Translations under genes and position numbers: made by a program
Shown: positions 22,908-29,067 of the stretch, one piece after another
Numbering within the stretch: position 1 is the first letter of the stretch
Layout: every line of letters starts with the position of its first letter
The notes under the pieces: model-generated
What the model was told of the DNA's origin: nothing
The model's database searches: none
The model's input: the letters and a program-made list of their open reading frames with translations, nothing else
Source of the DNA: Oscillospiraceae bacterium
GTDB lineage: Bacteria > Bacillota > Clostridia > Oscillospirales > Oscillospiraceae
DNA length: 29,067 bases
Reading direction: 5' to 3'
Assembly (NCBI GenBank): GCA_902767395.1
Contig: CACXHI010000136.1
Span: 1 to 29,067 of the forward strand

Positions 22908-24110
22908 TCAGAATCCTCCTGAGAATTCATATCGTTTCCCTGGCTTTTGCAGGATGATACGTTTAATTTCCAGCAGCGTGAGCTGCGGCAGAACACGGGC
23001 GGCGGGCAGACCCACCCGGTCAATCAGGGCGTCGAGCTGGAGCGGGCCGTCGTGCAGCGCGTCCACAATGGCACGCTGATCGTCCGTCAGCGGCGGCACA
23101 GGCACAAAGACCTGCGCAGTCAGCAGCGTGCGGTTCGGCGCGGGCTTCGACGCGGAAGCAGCCGCCGGCGCCGCGTTCACAGCCGCCGGCGCTGCGTTCA
23201 CAGCCATCGGCGGGGGCGGCGCGTGAAATTCCCGAACCGCGCCGGGATAGCGGTAAAGATAGGCCTGCATCACGTCCCAGCCAGACTCGGTCAGAATCGC
23301 GCCCTCGCGCAGAAGCTGGTTGCAGCCCCGGCTGAGCGCGGCCCCGGCGGGGCCGGGGACGGCAAAGATCTCGCGGCCCTGCGTCACCGCCCAACGGGCG
23401 GTGATCAGCGCCCCGCTCTGCTCCGAGGCCTGCACGACCACAACGCCGTCAGACAGGGCGCTGATGATCCGGTTGCGGGCCGGAAAATGGCGGGCGTTGG
23501 GCTTCACGCCGGGGGGATACTCGGAAAGCAGACAGCCGCACGCGGCAACCTGCGCAAACAGAGCGCGGTTCTCCACCGGGTAGACGACGTCCACGCCGCA
23601 GCCCAGCACGCCGATCACGGTTCCGCCCTGATCGAGCGCGCCCTGTGCGGCCTCTGCGTCCACACCCTTTGCCATGCCGGTGACGACCACGCCGCCGCAG
23701 CCGGCAATCTGCCAGCCCAGCCGCCGCGCGCTCGACAGGCCGAGCACGTCCGCTGAACGCGCCCCGACGATCCCGATCCACGGCTGACGCCCGGGATCGG
23801 GCAGCGTCCCCCTGCAATAGAGCAGGAGCGGGGCGTTTTTCGTCTGACGCAGGGCGGCAGGGTAGCCGTGCTCCCACTGGGTCAGGATGCGGAGATCGGC
23901 CTGTTGACATTGACGGAGAATTTCCCGCGCCGGCGCAAGCTCCTTGCAGCTCAGGGCGGCGCGGAGTGCGGCGGACAGACCCGCCCGCTCCAGCTCCGCC
24001 TCAGTGGCCTGATAGACGGCCTCGGGGGAGCCGAAGCGCTCCAGAAGCTTTATCGCCGTGACCGGGCCGACGCCGCGGCAGCGGCTCAGCCACACCCAAT
24101 ACAGGCTCAT
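22908..24110 (-). CDS. dprA: DNA-processing protein DprA (Smf)
   Basis: 400 aa; the ATG at 24110 overlaps the stop of the upstream methyltransferase gene (ATGA), and the longer frame to 24140 is rejected. DprA binds incoming single-stranded DNA and loads RecA during transformation. Seen: N-terminal helix-hairpin-helix (GVGPVTAIKLLERFGS), a Rossmann core with GIVGARSADVLG (the family usually has GSR), VTGMAKGVDAEAAQGAL, GVLGCGVDVVYP, the RNRIISALSDGVVVVQA block and EQSGALITARWA. A Pro/Ala linker with a 7-residue repeat joins it to a C-terminal winged helix (LTDDQRAIVDALHDGP). dprA-topA-trmFO is a classic Firmicute order. Its presence alone does not show that the organism is competent. Confidence 0.96.
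   Translation of the reverse strand: MSLYWVWLSRCRGVGPVTAIKLLERFGSPEAVYQATEAELERAGLSAALRAALSCKELAPAREILRQCQQADLRILTQWEHGYPAALRQTKNAPLLLYCRGTLPDPGRQPWIGIVGARSADVLGLSSARRLGWQIAGCGGVVVTGMAKGVDAEAAQGALDQGGTVIGVLGCGVDVVYPVENRALFAQVAACGCLLSEYPPGVKPNARHFPARNRIISALSDGVVVVQASEQSGALITARWAVTQGREIFAVPGPAGAALSRGCNQLLREGAILTESGWDVMQAYLYRYPGAVREFHAPPPPMAVNAAPAAVNAAPAAASASKPAPNRTLLTAQVFVPVPPLTDDQRAIVDALHDGPLQLDALIDRVGLPAARVLPQLTLLEIKRIILQKPGKRYEFSGGF
23161..23202 (-). repeat. 21-bp tandem repeat in dprA linker
   Basis: Two 21-bp units (23161-23181 and 23182-23202) differ at one position and encode VNAAPAA twice in the DprA interdomain linker, with a third degenerate unit beside them. In-frame length variation would be tolerated. 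Confidence 0.8.
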
Positions 24111-24868
24111 AGCGGAAGCACCTGCCGCCGAAGCTCCCACAAAACAACGGTGGCGGCCACTGCGGCGTTCAGAGATTCACACCGGGGGGACATGGGGATG
24201 ATGGCGCTCTGCGTGGCGGCGGCGAGGAAGGCCTCCCCGACGCCCTGCCCCTCGGAGCCGATCACCGTCACAAAGCGATCTAAATCCAGACGGCGGAGAT
24301 CCACCGCCTGATCGGACAGGGCGGTGACGCAGATGGGAAGCGCCCGCTCCCGGCACTGGGCCAGAATCGCCTCGGTTTCGGCCTGAAGCGGCGGTCTGCG
24401 GAAGACCGCGCCCATGGTGGCGCGGACGGTTTTCTCGCCGTAGGGGTCGGCGCAACCGTCGGCCAGAACCACCGGAACGTCAAAAGCGTCGGCGGCGCGC
24501 AGAATGGTCCCCAGATTGCCGGGGTCCTGCAGTCCGTCCAGAATCAGCGTGCCGGGCTTCAGATCGAGACGCTGGGGCTCCGGCATCCGGCACAGGGCAA
24601 AAACGCCCTGCGGGGTCTCCATGCGGGAAATCTCCTTCATCAGTCCCTCCGGGACGCGCAGCTCCCGCACGCCGGACGGAACCGGGAACTCCACGCCCTC
24701 CCGCAGAAGCAGCGCGTCCACCTGAACGCCCCAGCGAAGGGCCTCCTCTACAAGCTTGGTCCCGTCGGCAACAAAGGCGCGGCATTCATAGCGATATTTC
24801 CGGCTGGCAAGCAGCTTGCGCACGTGCTGAACCGTGCTGTTTGTCTTGGACGTAATCCATTCCGGCAT
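24107..24868 (-). CDS. SpoU/TrmH-family RNA 2'-O-ribose methyltransferase
   Basis: 253 aa. The ATG at 24868 has GGAGGG 6 bases upstream. An N-terminal substrate-binding domain (about 1-95; RYECRAFVADGTKLVEEAL) is followed by the knotted SPOUT catalytic domain with its three motifs: DPGNLGTILRAADAF (115-129, the Asn/Arg of motif 1), GSEGQGV (204-210) and PMSPRCESLNAAVAATVVLW (225-244, motif 3). Such enzymes transfer methyl from S-adenosylmethionine to a ribose 2'-OH of rRNA or tRNA; the exact target (23S rRNA in RlmB/TsnR-like members) cannot be told. First gene of the minus-strand housekeeping unit, overlapping dprA by four bases. Confidence 0.93.
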   Translation of the reverse strand: MPEWITSKTNSTVQHVRKLLASRKYRYECRAFVADGTKLVEEALRWGVQVDALLLREGVEFPVPSGVRELRVPEGLMKEISRMETPQGVFALCRMPEPQRLDLKPGTLILDGLQDPGNLGTILRAADAFDVPVVLADGCADPYGEKTVRATMGAVFRRPPLQAETEAILAQCRERALPICVTALSDQAVDLRRLDLDRFVTVIGSEGQGVGEAFLAAATQSAIIPMSPRCESLNAAVAATVVLWELRRQVLPL

Positions 24869-24893
24869 TCCGAACCCTCCCTGCTATTTGTAC

Positions 24894-24899
24894 ATTATA
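24894..24899 (-). promoter_or_regulatory. probable -10 box for methyltransferase-dprA-topA unit
   Basis: On the minus strand TATAAT lies in a very AT-rich stretch about 26 bases before the start codon at 24868. A matching -35 is poor: TTGCGG is present but sits 16 bases from an overlapping TATTAT (24899-24904). No terminator separates it from the ABC transporter gene upstream, so read-through is also possible. Confidence 0.5.
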
Positions 24900-24956
24900 T
24901 AATATCATAGCATTCTTTTTCCGCAAATGCAAGGAATTTTCTCGCTTTTGCTTTTA

Positions 24957-27900
24957 TTATTCCGCCCGCAGAGCGGTGACGGGGTCCTGCCGCGCGGCTT
25001 TTTTGGAGGGGATCAGCCCGCCCAGCAGCGTCAGAAGCACGGACAGGGCCACCAGAATCAGCGCCGCAAGGGGCGGCAGGTAGGCACGGATGTTGACCTC
25101 CCCCGCAACGGAGGCAATGATGCGATTGGCGGGAATCAGCAGCAGATAGGTGATCCCCACTCCCAACAGACCGGCCAGCAGGCCGATGATGAAGGTCTCG
25201 GCGTTGAAGACGCGGGAGACGTTCCGCTTCGACGCGCCGATGGCGCGCAGAATGCCGATCTCCTTCCGCCGCTCCAGCACGGAAATATAGGTGATGACGC
25301 CGATCATCACAGAGCTGACCACCAGCGAGACTGCGACAAAGGCAATCAGCACCGCCGAAATCGCGTCCACAATGTCCGTGACGGAGCTCATCAGGGTGTC
25401 CACAATGTCGGTGTAGGTGATGACCTTGTCCGGGTCCTCCCGCTCCATCCGGGTGTTGTAGTCGGCCAGAATCTCCTTCACGCGGGTTTTGCCCGCGAAA
25501 TCCCTGGGGTAGATCGTGATGGCACTGGGGTCCTCGTCTGCCGCGTAGCCCAGCCGGCGGAGATTCCCGGCGTAGGTGTTCGTCTGCTTGGACATCAGAG
25601 CCGTCATCAGATCGCGCAGCTCGCCTGCGTCCATATTCATCGAGAAGGCCTCCGCCAGTGCCTCGGGGTCGATCTGGAAGGCGTTTTTGAAATTGTCAGC
25701 CAGCTGCTCCGTCATGGTTTGGAGATTGGCGGCGATGGCCTGTGTAATCTGATCGGTCAGCGCGCCCATTGCCGTGTTCATCGCCCCGCGCATGGCGTTG
25801 CCAACGGAGGCGGCGTAGCGGTTGAACAGGGCGGCGGCGCGTTTCTCCATCCCGGAGGTGTCCAGCGCCCCGGCAACCGCTTCGCGCAGCATGGCGCCGG
25901 CCTGGGCGGAGGAGAGATAGTCTGTGATGGAGGCGCTCAGCGCCTCGAAGCCGGGCTGCCCCGTCTCGGCGGCGTAGGCCTCATAGCCCTCGTAGACCTG
26001 ACGGGTCAGCGCTCCGACCTGATCCGCAGAGAGGGTGAAGGCCCGCGCCCGTTCCTCCAGCGCTCCCGCGGCGGATGCCAGCGCGGCCTGTGCCTGCTCG
26101 GATTGCAGATAGTCGTTCAAATAGGCCAGCGGCAGGGCGGCGCCCTCGGGATCGCGCTCGGCGGCGTAGTCGTCATAGCCCGCCAGCACGGCGGCCAGCA
26201 GGACAGAAAGCTCGTCGGTGGTGACGGCGGCTGCGCCGTTGTCCTCCAGCGCCTGCCGAATCCCGGCCTCCACAGTCTGCCGCGCGGCGTCGGAGTTGAG
26301 ATAGTCCCCCAGCGCGGCCGCCAGCCGTGCCGGGTCGGTGGCCGGGTCCTTCTGCGCCTCCGTCAGCCAGCCGCGCAGCAGCTTCTCCAGCAGGCTGCGC
26401 AGATCGTCCACCGTGAAGTGGAAGCTGACGCCCTGCATCAACTCCGAAACGTCCCGCTGGGAGAGGGTGGGCATGGCGGCGGAGAAGGCGCCGGGGTCCA
26501 TCGCACCCGAGAGATCCAGCCCCGAGAGATCCAACTGCGAAAGGTCGAAGCCGGACAAATCAAAGTCCCCGCCCTCGCCCAGATCGAACTGGAAGGCCTT
26601 GGAGATGGCTTCCTCGTCCACGGAAAAGAGGGTGGACAGATCCATCTCCCGGGGCTGGGCCGTTTCCCCGAAGGGCAGACCCGTGAAAACGTCGAGGCGC
26701 TGGTCGGCAAGCTGTCGACGCGTCACCTCGCTGTCCGCCGCATATGCGCGCAGCTGGTCGGTCAGGGCGGCGGGATAGGCGATGCCGTAGTTCAGCGTGG
26801 GGTTGCTGATGTCCTCGCTGGGCTGCACCACGCCCACCACGGTCAAATCGTCCGCGTCGGCAAGGACCTCGCGCATCCACGCCTCGTCCTCGGAGCGGTC
26901 AGTCCACACGTTGTAATCCGCGTCGTAGGTGTAGAGCCGTGCGGCGGGCAGAACCTTGAAGCGGATACCGAGCAGATCCTCATAGCGCAGCGAAAGCTCC
27001 GGCCCGTCGGCCATGACGGCCTCGCCCTGAGCGAAGCGGCGCACCATCTCGTCCAGCTCCGCCGCGTCCTTGAGCCCGAGCGTATAGAGCGTCAGATCAG
27101 GGATGCGGCCGCGTGCCGTCAGAACCACCACGCATTCGTTCCACGCCTCGGGCCAGTGTCCGGCCTTGACGTCGTATTGATCCTCGTAGAGCGCGGCGGC
27201 CGAGGGCATGGCGCGGAAGGAGTCGGTGGAGGAAAACTGCGAGAGCATGGAGCTCATCCCCTCGGCGGAGGTAAAGCCCATGGGGGAGAAGCTGGTGTCC
27301 GGGTTGACCTGCCGCACCTGCCCGCCGTCGAGCCGGAAAATGCGCGGCGTGACGTTGTAGCTGTAGGTAATGGCCTGCACCTGCTCGTAGACGTCGGTTT
27401 CCCCGGATTCCAGATACTCCCGCAGGGCCGACAGGTCGTTGACGCTGACGCGGGAGAAGAGGTTGGTGACGGTCTTCCATTCCCGCACCTCGGCGTCCTT
27501 TTCCTCCTCCGTCTGGGCCAGATTCTGGGGCATGAAGGCGGCGAGGTTGAAGCTGGAATCGGTGATCTGGAGGGGATAGCTTTTCAGCGTGTCCTCCTCC
27601 ACGGATTGAATGTAGCGGTCTACGCCGTTGGACATGGAGAGGATCATGGCGATGCCGATGATGCCGATGGAACCGGCGAAGGCCACCAGCAGAGTGCGCA
27701 CCTTCTTGGTCCAGAGATTATTGAAGCTCAGGCTCAGGGCCGTCAGCGGAGACATGGAGGCCCGGCCCAGATTCCGGTGGACGGGCGTGCCCTCCGCCTC
27801 GGGGTCGTAGGGGTCGGTGTCGTCGGTGATCCGCCCGTCCTTCAGCCGGACGATCCGCGTGGCATACGCCTCCGCCAACTCCGGGTTGTGCGTCACCATG

Positions 27901-28481
27901 ACCACCAGCCGGTCCCGCGCGACCTCCTTCAGCAGATCCATGACCTGCACCGAGGTTTCGCTGTCCAGTGCGCCCGTCGGCTCGTCGGCCAGCAGGATGT
28001 CCGGGTCGTTCACCAGCGCCCGGGCGATGGCGACGCGCTGCATCTGCCCGCCGGAGAGCTGGGCGGGCTTCTTGTGGATATGCTCGGCAAGGCCGACCTT
28101 GGTCAGCGCCTCTCTGGCGCGGCGGCGGCGCTCGCCGCGCGAGACGCCGGAGATTGTCAGCGCCAGCTCCACGTTGGAGAGAATCGTCTGGTGAGGGATC
28201 AGGTTGTAGCTCTGAAAGACGAAGCCCACGGTGTGATTGCGGTAGGAGTCCCAGTCGCGGGCGGAGTATTTGCGCGTGGAGACGCCGTTGATGATGAGCT
28301 CGCCGCTGTCATAGCGGTCGAGCCCGCCGATCACGTTGAGCAGGGTGGTTTTGCCGGACCCGCTGGGGCCCAGAATTGCAACAAACTCGTTGTCCCGCAG
28401 GCTCAGACTCACCCCGTCCAGCACCCTTTGCACCAGCGCGCCGGTTTTGTAGACCTTTTGAACGTTCTTGATCTGGAGCAT
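24957..28481 (-). CDS. MacB/FtsX-type ABC transporter, fused ATPase and permease with giant extracytoplasmic domain
   Basis: 1174 aa, AGGAGG 6 bases before the ATG. Residues 1-225 are an ABC ATPase of the LolD/MacB class: Walker A GPSGSGKT (38-45), FVFQSYNLIP (Q-loop), LSGGQMQRV (142-150), ILLADEPTGALD (Walker B) and the switch His in MVTHNPEL. A TM helix at about 262-283 leads into some 745 extracytoplasmic residues, then three TM helices (about 1030-1060, 1092-1120, 1132-1157) with the FtsX signature ERRKEIGILRAIGASKRNV. The architecture is that of mechanotransmission-type ABC systems that act on substrates outside the membrane. The outer domain is much larger than in MacB and contains a short FDLSGFDLSQLDLSG pentapeptide-like run (about 637-657) and three related helical units (about 715-865). 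Substrate unknown; no two-component system is adjacent. Confidence 0.92.
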   Translation of the reverse strand: MLQIKNVQKVYKTGALVQRVLDGVSLSLRDNEFVAILGPSGSGKTTLLNVIGGLDRYDSGELIINGVSTRKYSARDWDSYRNHTVGFVFQSYNLIPHQTILSNVELALTISGVSRGERRRRAREALTKVGLAEHIHKKPAQLSGGQMQRVAIARALVNDPDILLADEPTGALDSETSVQVMDLLKEVARDRLVVMVTHNPELAEAYATRIVRLKDGRITDDTDPYDPEAEGTPVHRNLGRASMSPLTALSLSFNNLWTKKVRTLLVAFAGSIGIIGIAMILSMSNGVDRYIQSVEEDTLKSYPLQITDSSFNLAAFMPQNLAQTEEEKDAEVREWKTVTNLFSRVSVNDLSALREYLESGETDVYEQVQAITYSYNVTPRIFRLDGGQVRQVNPDTSFSPMGFTSAEGMSSMLSQFSSTDSFRAMPSAAALYEDQYDVKAGHWPEAWNECVVVLTARGRIPDLTLYTLGLKDAAELDEMVRRFAQGEAVMADGPELSLRYEDLLGIRFKVLPAARLYTYDADYNVWTDRSEDEAWMREVLADADDLTVVGVVQPSEDISNPTLNYGIAYPAALTDQLRAYAADSEVTRRQLADQRLDVFTGLPFGETAQPREMDLSTLFSVDEEAISKAFQFDLGEGGDFDLSGFDLSQLDLSGLDLSGAMDPGAFSAAMPTLSQRDVSELMQGVSFHFTVDDLRSLLEKLLRGWLTEAQKDPATDPARLAAALGDYLNSDAARQTVEAGIRQALEDNGAAAVTTDELSVLLAAVLAGYDDYAAERDPEGAALPLAYLNDYLQSEQAQAALASAAGALEERARAFTLSADQVGALTRQVYEGYEAYAAETGQPGFEALSASITDYLSSAQAGAMLREAVAGALDTSGMEKRAAALFNRYAASVGNAMRGAMNTAMGALTDQITQAIAANLQTMTEQLADNFKNAFQIDPEALAEAFSMNMDAGELRDLMTALMSKQTNTYAGNLRRLGYAADEDPSAITIYPRDFAGKTRVKEILADYNTRMEREDPDKVITYTDIVDTLMSSVTDIVDAISAVLIAFVAVSLVVSSVMIGVITYISVLERRKEIGILRAIGASKRNVSRVFNAETFIIGLLAGLLGVGITYLLLIPANRIIASVAGEVNIRAYLPPLAALILVALSVLLTLLGGLIPSKKAARQDPVTALRAE

Positions 28482-28537
28482 AACGTCCTCCTTTCATCGA
28501 AGAGACACAGAAGCTTTTGCCCGCATTATACACAAAA

Positions 28538-28562
28538 CCCGCCCCCGAAAAAAGGGGGCGGG
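28538..28562. other. GC-rich hairpin in ABC transporter/rpoB divergent gap
   Basis: A 9-bp C/G stem (28538-28546 with 28554-28562) with loop GAAAAAA. On the minus strand it is followed by TTTTGTG and then a TATAAT (28525-28530), just upstream of the ABC transporter gene. It may be a terminator for minus-strand transcripts from the rpoB side, or a control element of the ABC gene. No good -35 is seen for that TATAAT. Confidence 0.6.
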
Positions 28563-28620
28563 AACGGTTTTTATAAAATGTTTACAATTACGGAAAAAAT
28601 AAAAAACCGGAAAAGTCGGC

Positions 28621-28649
28621 TTGACTTCCCGGAGACGTTGTGCTATACT
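28621..28649 (+). promoter_or_regulatory. strong promoter for rpoB
   Basis: TTGACT (28621-28626) and TATACT (28644-28649) are exactly 17 bases apart. The predicted start near 28656 leaves a leader of about 190 bases before rpoB. No other plausible gene lies downstream on this strand in the window. Confidence 0.85.
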
Positions 28650-28662
28650 GGAACTCCAGTAT
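28645..28662. promoter_or_regulatory. operator-like palindrome over the rpoB -10 and start site
   Basis: ATACTGGA and TCCAGTAT form a perfect 8-bp inverted repeat separated by AC, covering most of the -10 box and the predicted transcription start. This is the position of a repressor operator. The binding protein is unknown. Confidence 0.5.
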
Positions 28663-28843
28663 GCGAATCTCTGCCTCTGCGCAGAATTCACCCTTGTACG
28701 GACAGTATACCACACCGAATCGAGAAATGCAAGCGCGGCGATTTCAAAATTGCCAACGCATCCGCGTGTGTCGGTTTTGCTCCGCGCAGATTCCAACGAA
28801 ATCATTTCACATGAATACCATAGAAAGGCAGTGATGAACCCAC

Positions 28844-29067
28844 ATGGCATTGGTAAAGGACAAGTACTTCGGCAAAACCCTCCGCAAGAGCTATGCCAAG
28901 TACGAGGAAATTCTGGAGATGCCCAATCTGCTCAAGATCCAGAAGGATTCCTACAACTGGTTCCTCGAGGAGGGCCTGCATGAGGTCTTCCGCGACACGG
29001 ACGCCATCACCGACTACACCGGCAATCTGGAGCTGACCTTCCTGGACTACTCCATGAACGACAAGCC
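28844..29067 (+). CDS. rpoB: RNA polymerase beta subunit, 5' part only
   Basis: The frame runs to the right edge; 74 codons are present. The translation after MALVKDKYFGKTLRKSYAK contains the hallmark RpoB N-terminus: MPNLLKIQKDSYNWFLEEGL, VFRDTDAITDYTGNLELTF and LDYS. In-frame TGA TGA at 28832-28837 rules out a longer start. The ribosome site is unusual: an AGAAAGGCAGTGAT stretch matches an extended anti-SD with two mismatches, but its core is about 13 bases from the ATG. The beta subunit carries the catalytic centre with beta'. The usual neighbour rplL is not upstream; instead a divergent ABC transporter gene lies there, and rpoB has its own promoter and a leader of about 190 bases (28656-28843) in which no gene is supported. 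Confidence 0.95.
   Translation, partial: MALVKDKYFGKTLRKSYAKYEEILEMPNLLKIQKDSYNWFLEEGLHEVFRDTDAITDYTGNLELTFLDYSMNDK

Noticed and set aside
21225..22922. Long plus-strand frame opposite topA
   Set aside because: A shadow of topA codon bias; topA shows all catalytic motifs and zinc fingers on the other strand.
28621..28649. MerR-type regulated promoter
   Set aside because: MerR promoters have long 19-20 base spacers with the operator between the boxes; here the spacer is 17 and the palindrome lies on the -10 and start.
24927..28814. A nearly 1300-codon open frame on the plus strand opposite the ABC transporter
   Set aside because: It has no recognisable domain, is low-complexity in composition (His/Gly/Gln-rich), lacks a ribosome site, and mirrors the codon bias of the real minus-strand gene with all ABC motifs.
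28640..28834. Small frame of about 64 codons in the rpoB leader
   Set aside because: It starts on a non-ATG codon inside the promoter -10 region, has no ribosome site and no recognisable product.
1..29067. tRNA, rRNA, insertion sequences with transposase, prophage genes
   Set aside because: None seen: no cloverleaf with CCA-ready ends, no rRNA-like stretch, no transposase, integrase or phage structural protein among the supported genes.

Overview
The window reads as chromosomal DNA of an anaerobic, fairly GC-rich clostridial Firmicute, probably a gut Oscillospiraceae/Ruminococcaceae-type organism. The main reasons are the gene order RNA methyltransferase-dprA-topA-trmFO (the dprA-topA-trmFO trio is the order known from Bacillus), the folate-dependent TrmFO, a rubredoxin-first rubrerythrin typical of anaerobes, SLH-anchored surface proteins, a BspA-type leucine-rich-repeat protein, strong AGGAGG ribosome sites and TTGACA/TATAAT-like promoters with 17-base spacers. 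Species level cannot be read from the sequence alone.

Layout. 1-1256 is the 3' part of a secreted SLH-domain protein (+), closed by a clear terminator. 1414-6062 (+) has its own extended -10 promoter and carries a DUF2207-type membrane protein, mnmA (overlapping by ATGA) and a membrane-anchored phosphodiester glycosidase-family protein. A bidirectional terminator at 6071-6119 separates it from a minus-strand unit read from a textbook promoter at 9253-9281: pepT, a three-TM protein of unknown role, a LURP-one-related protein and a small P-loop protein. 9300-9930 is non-coding and packed with palindromes, 22-bp direct repeats, a possible promoter, a 107-bp hairpin and a terminator. It leads into a giant AT-rich BspA-like/SLH surface protein (9933-15389). 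15390-15831 is a second palindrome-rich non-coding stretch, followed by a rubrerythrin gene and a bidirectional terminator. From 24868 back to 16646 the minus strand holds a tight housekeeping unit: SpoU-family methyltransferase, dprA, topA, trmFO, plsX, rnc and a TIGR04255-type gene. 24957-28481 (minus) is one large ATPase-permease fusion ABC transporter, divergent from rpoB, whose first 224 bases end the window.

The genes form several units rather than one pathway: tRNA wobble and loop modification (mnmA, trmFO), rRNA/tRNA methylation, DNA topology and uptake (topA, dprA), phospholipid precursor synthesis and RNA processing (plsX, rnc), peptide use (pepT), peroxide defence (rubrerythrin), transcription (rpoB) and the cell surface (two SLH proteins and the ABC exporter-like protein).

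The most unusual material is around the BspA-like gene. Its body is AT-rich while its C-terminal SLH cassette has host-like GC. The gene is flanked by an exact 30-bp inverted repeat. Both flanks hold chains of palindromes with GTAG at the 5' foot, as in REP elements mobilised by RAYT transposases. A structured leader ending in a terminator sits directly upstream. Degenerate 7-bp-period tracts recur in four gene junctions across the window.
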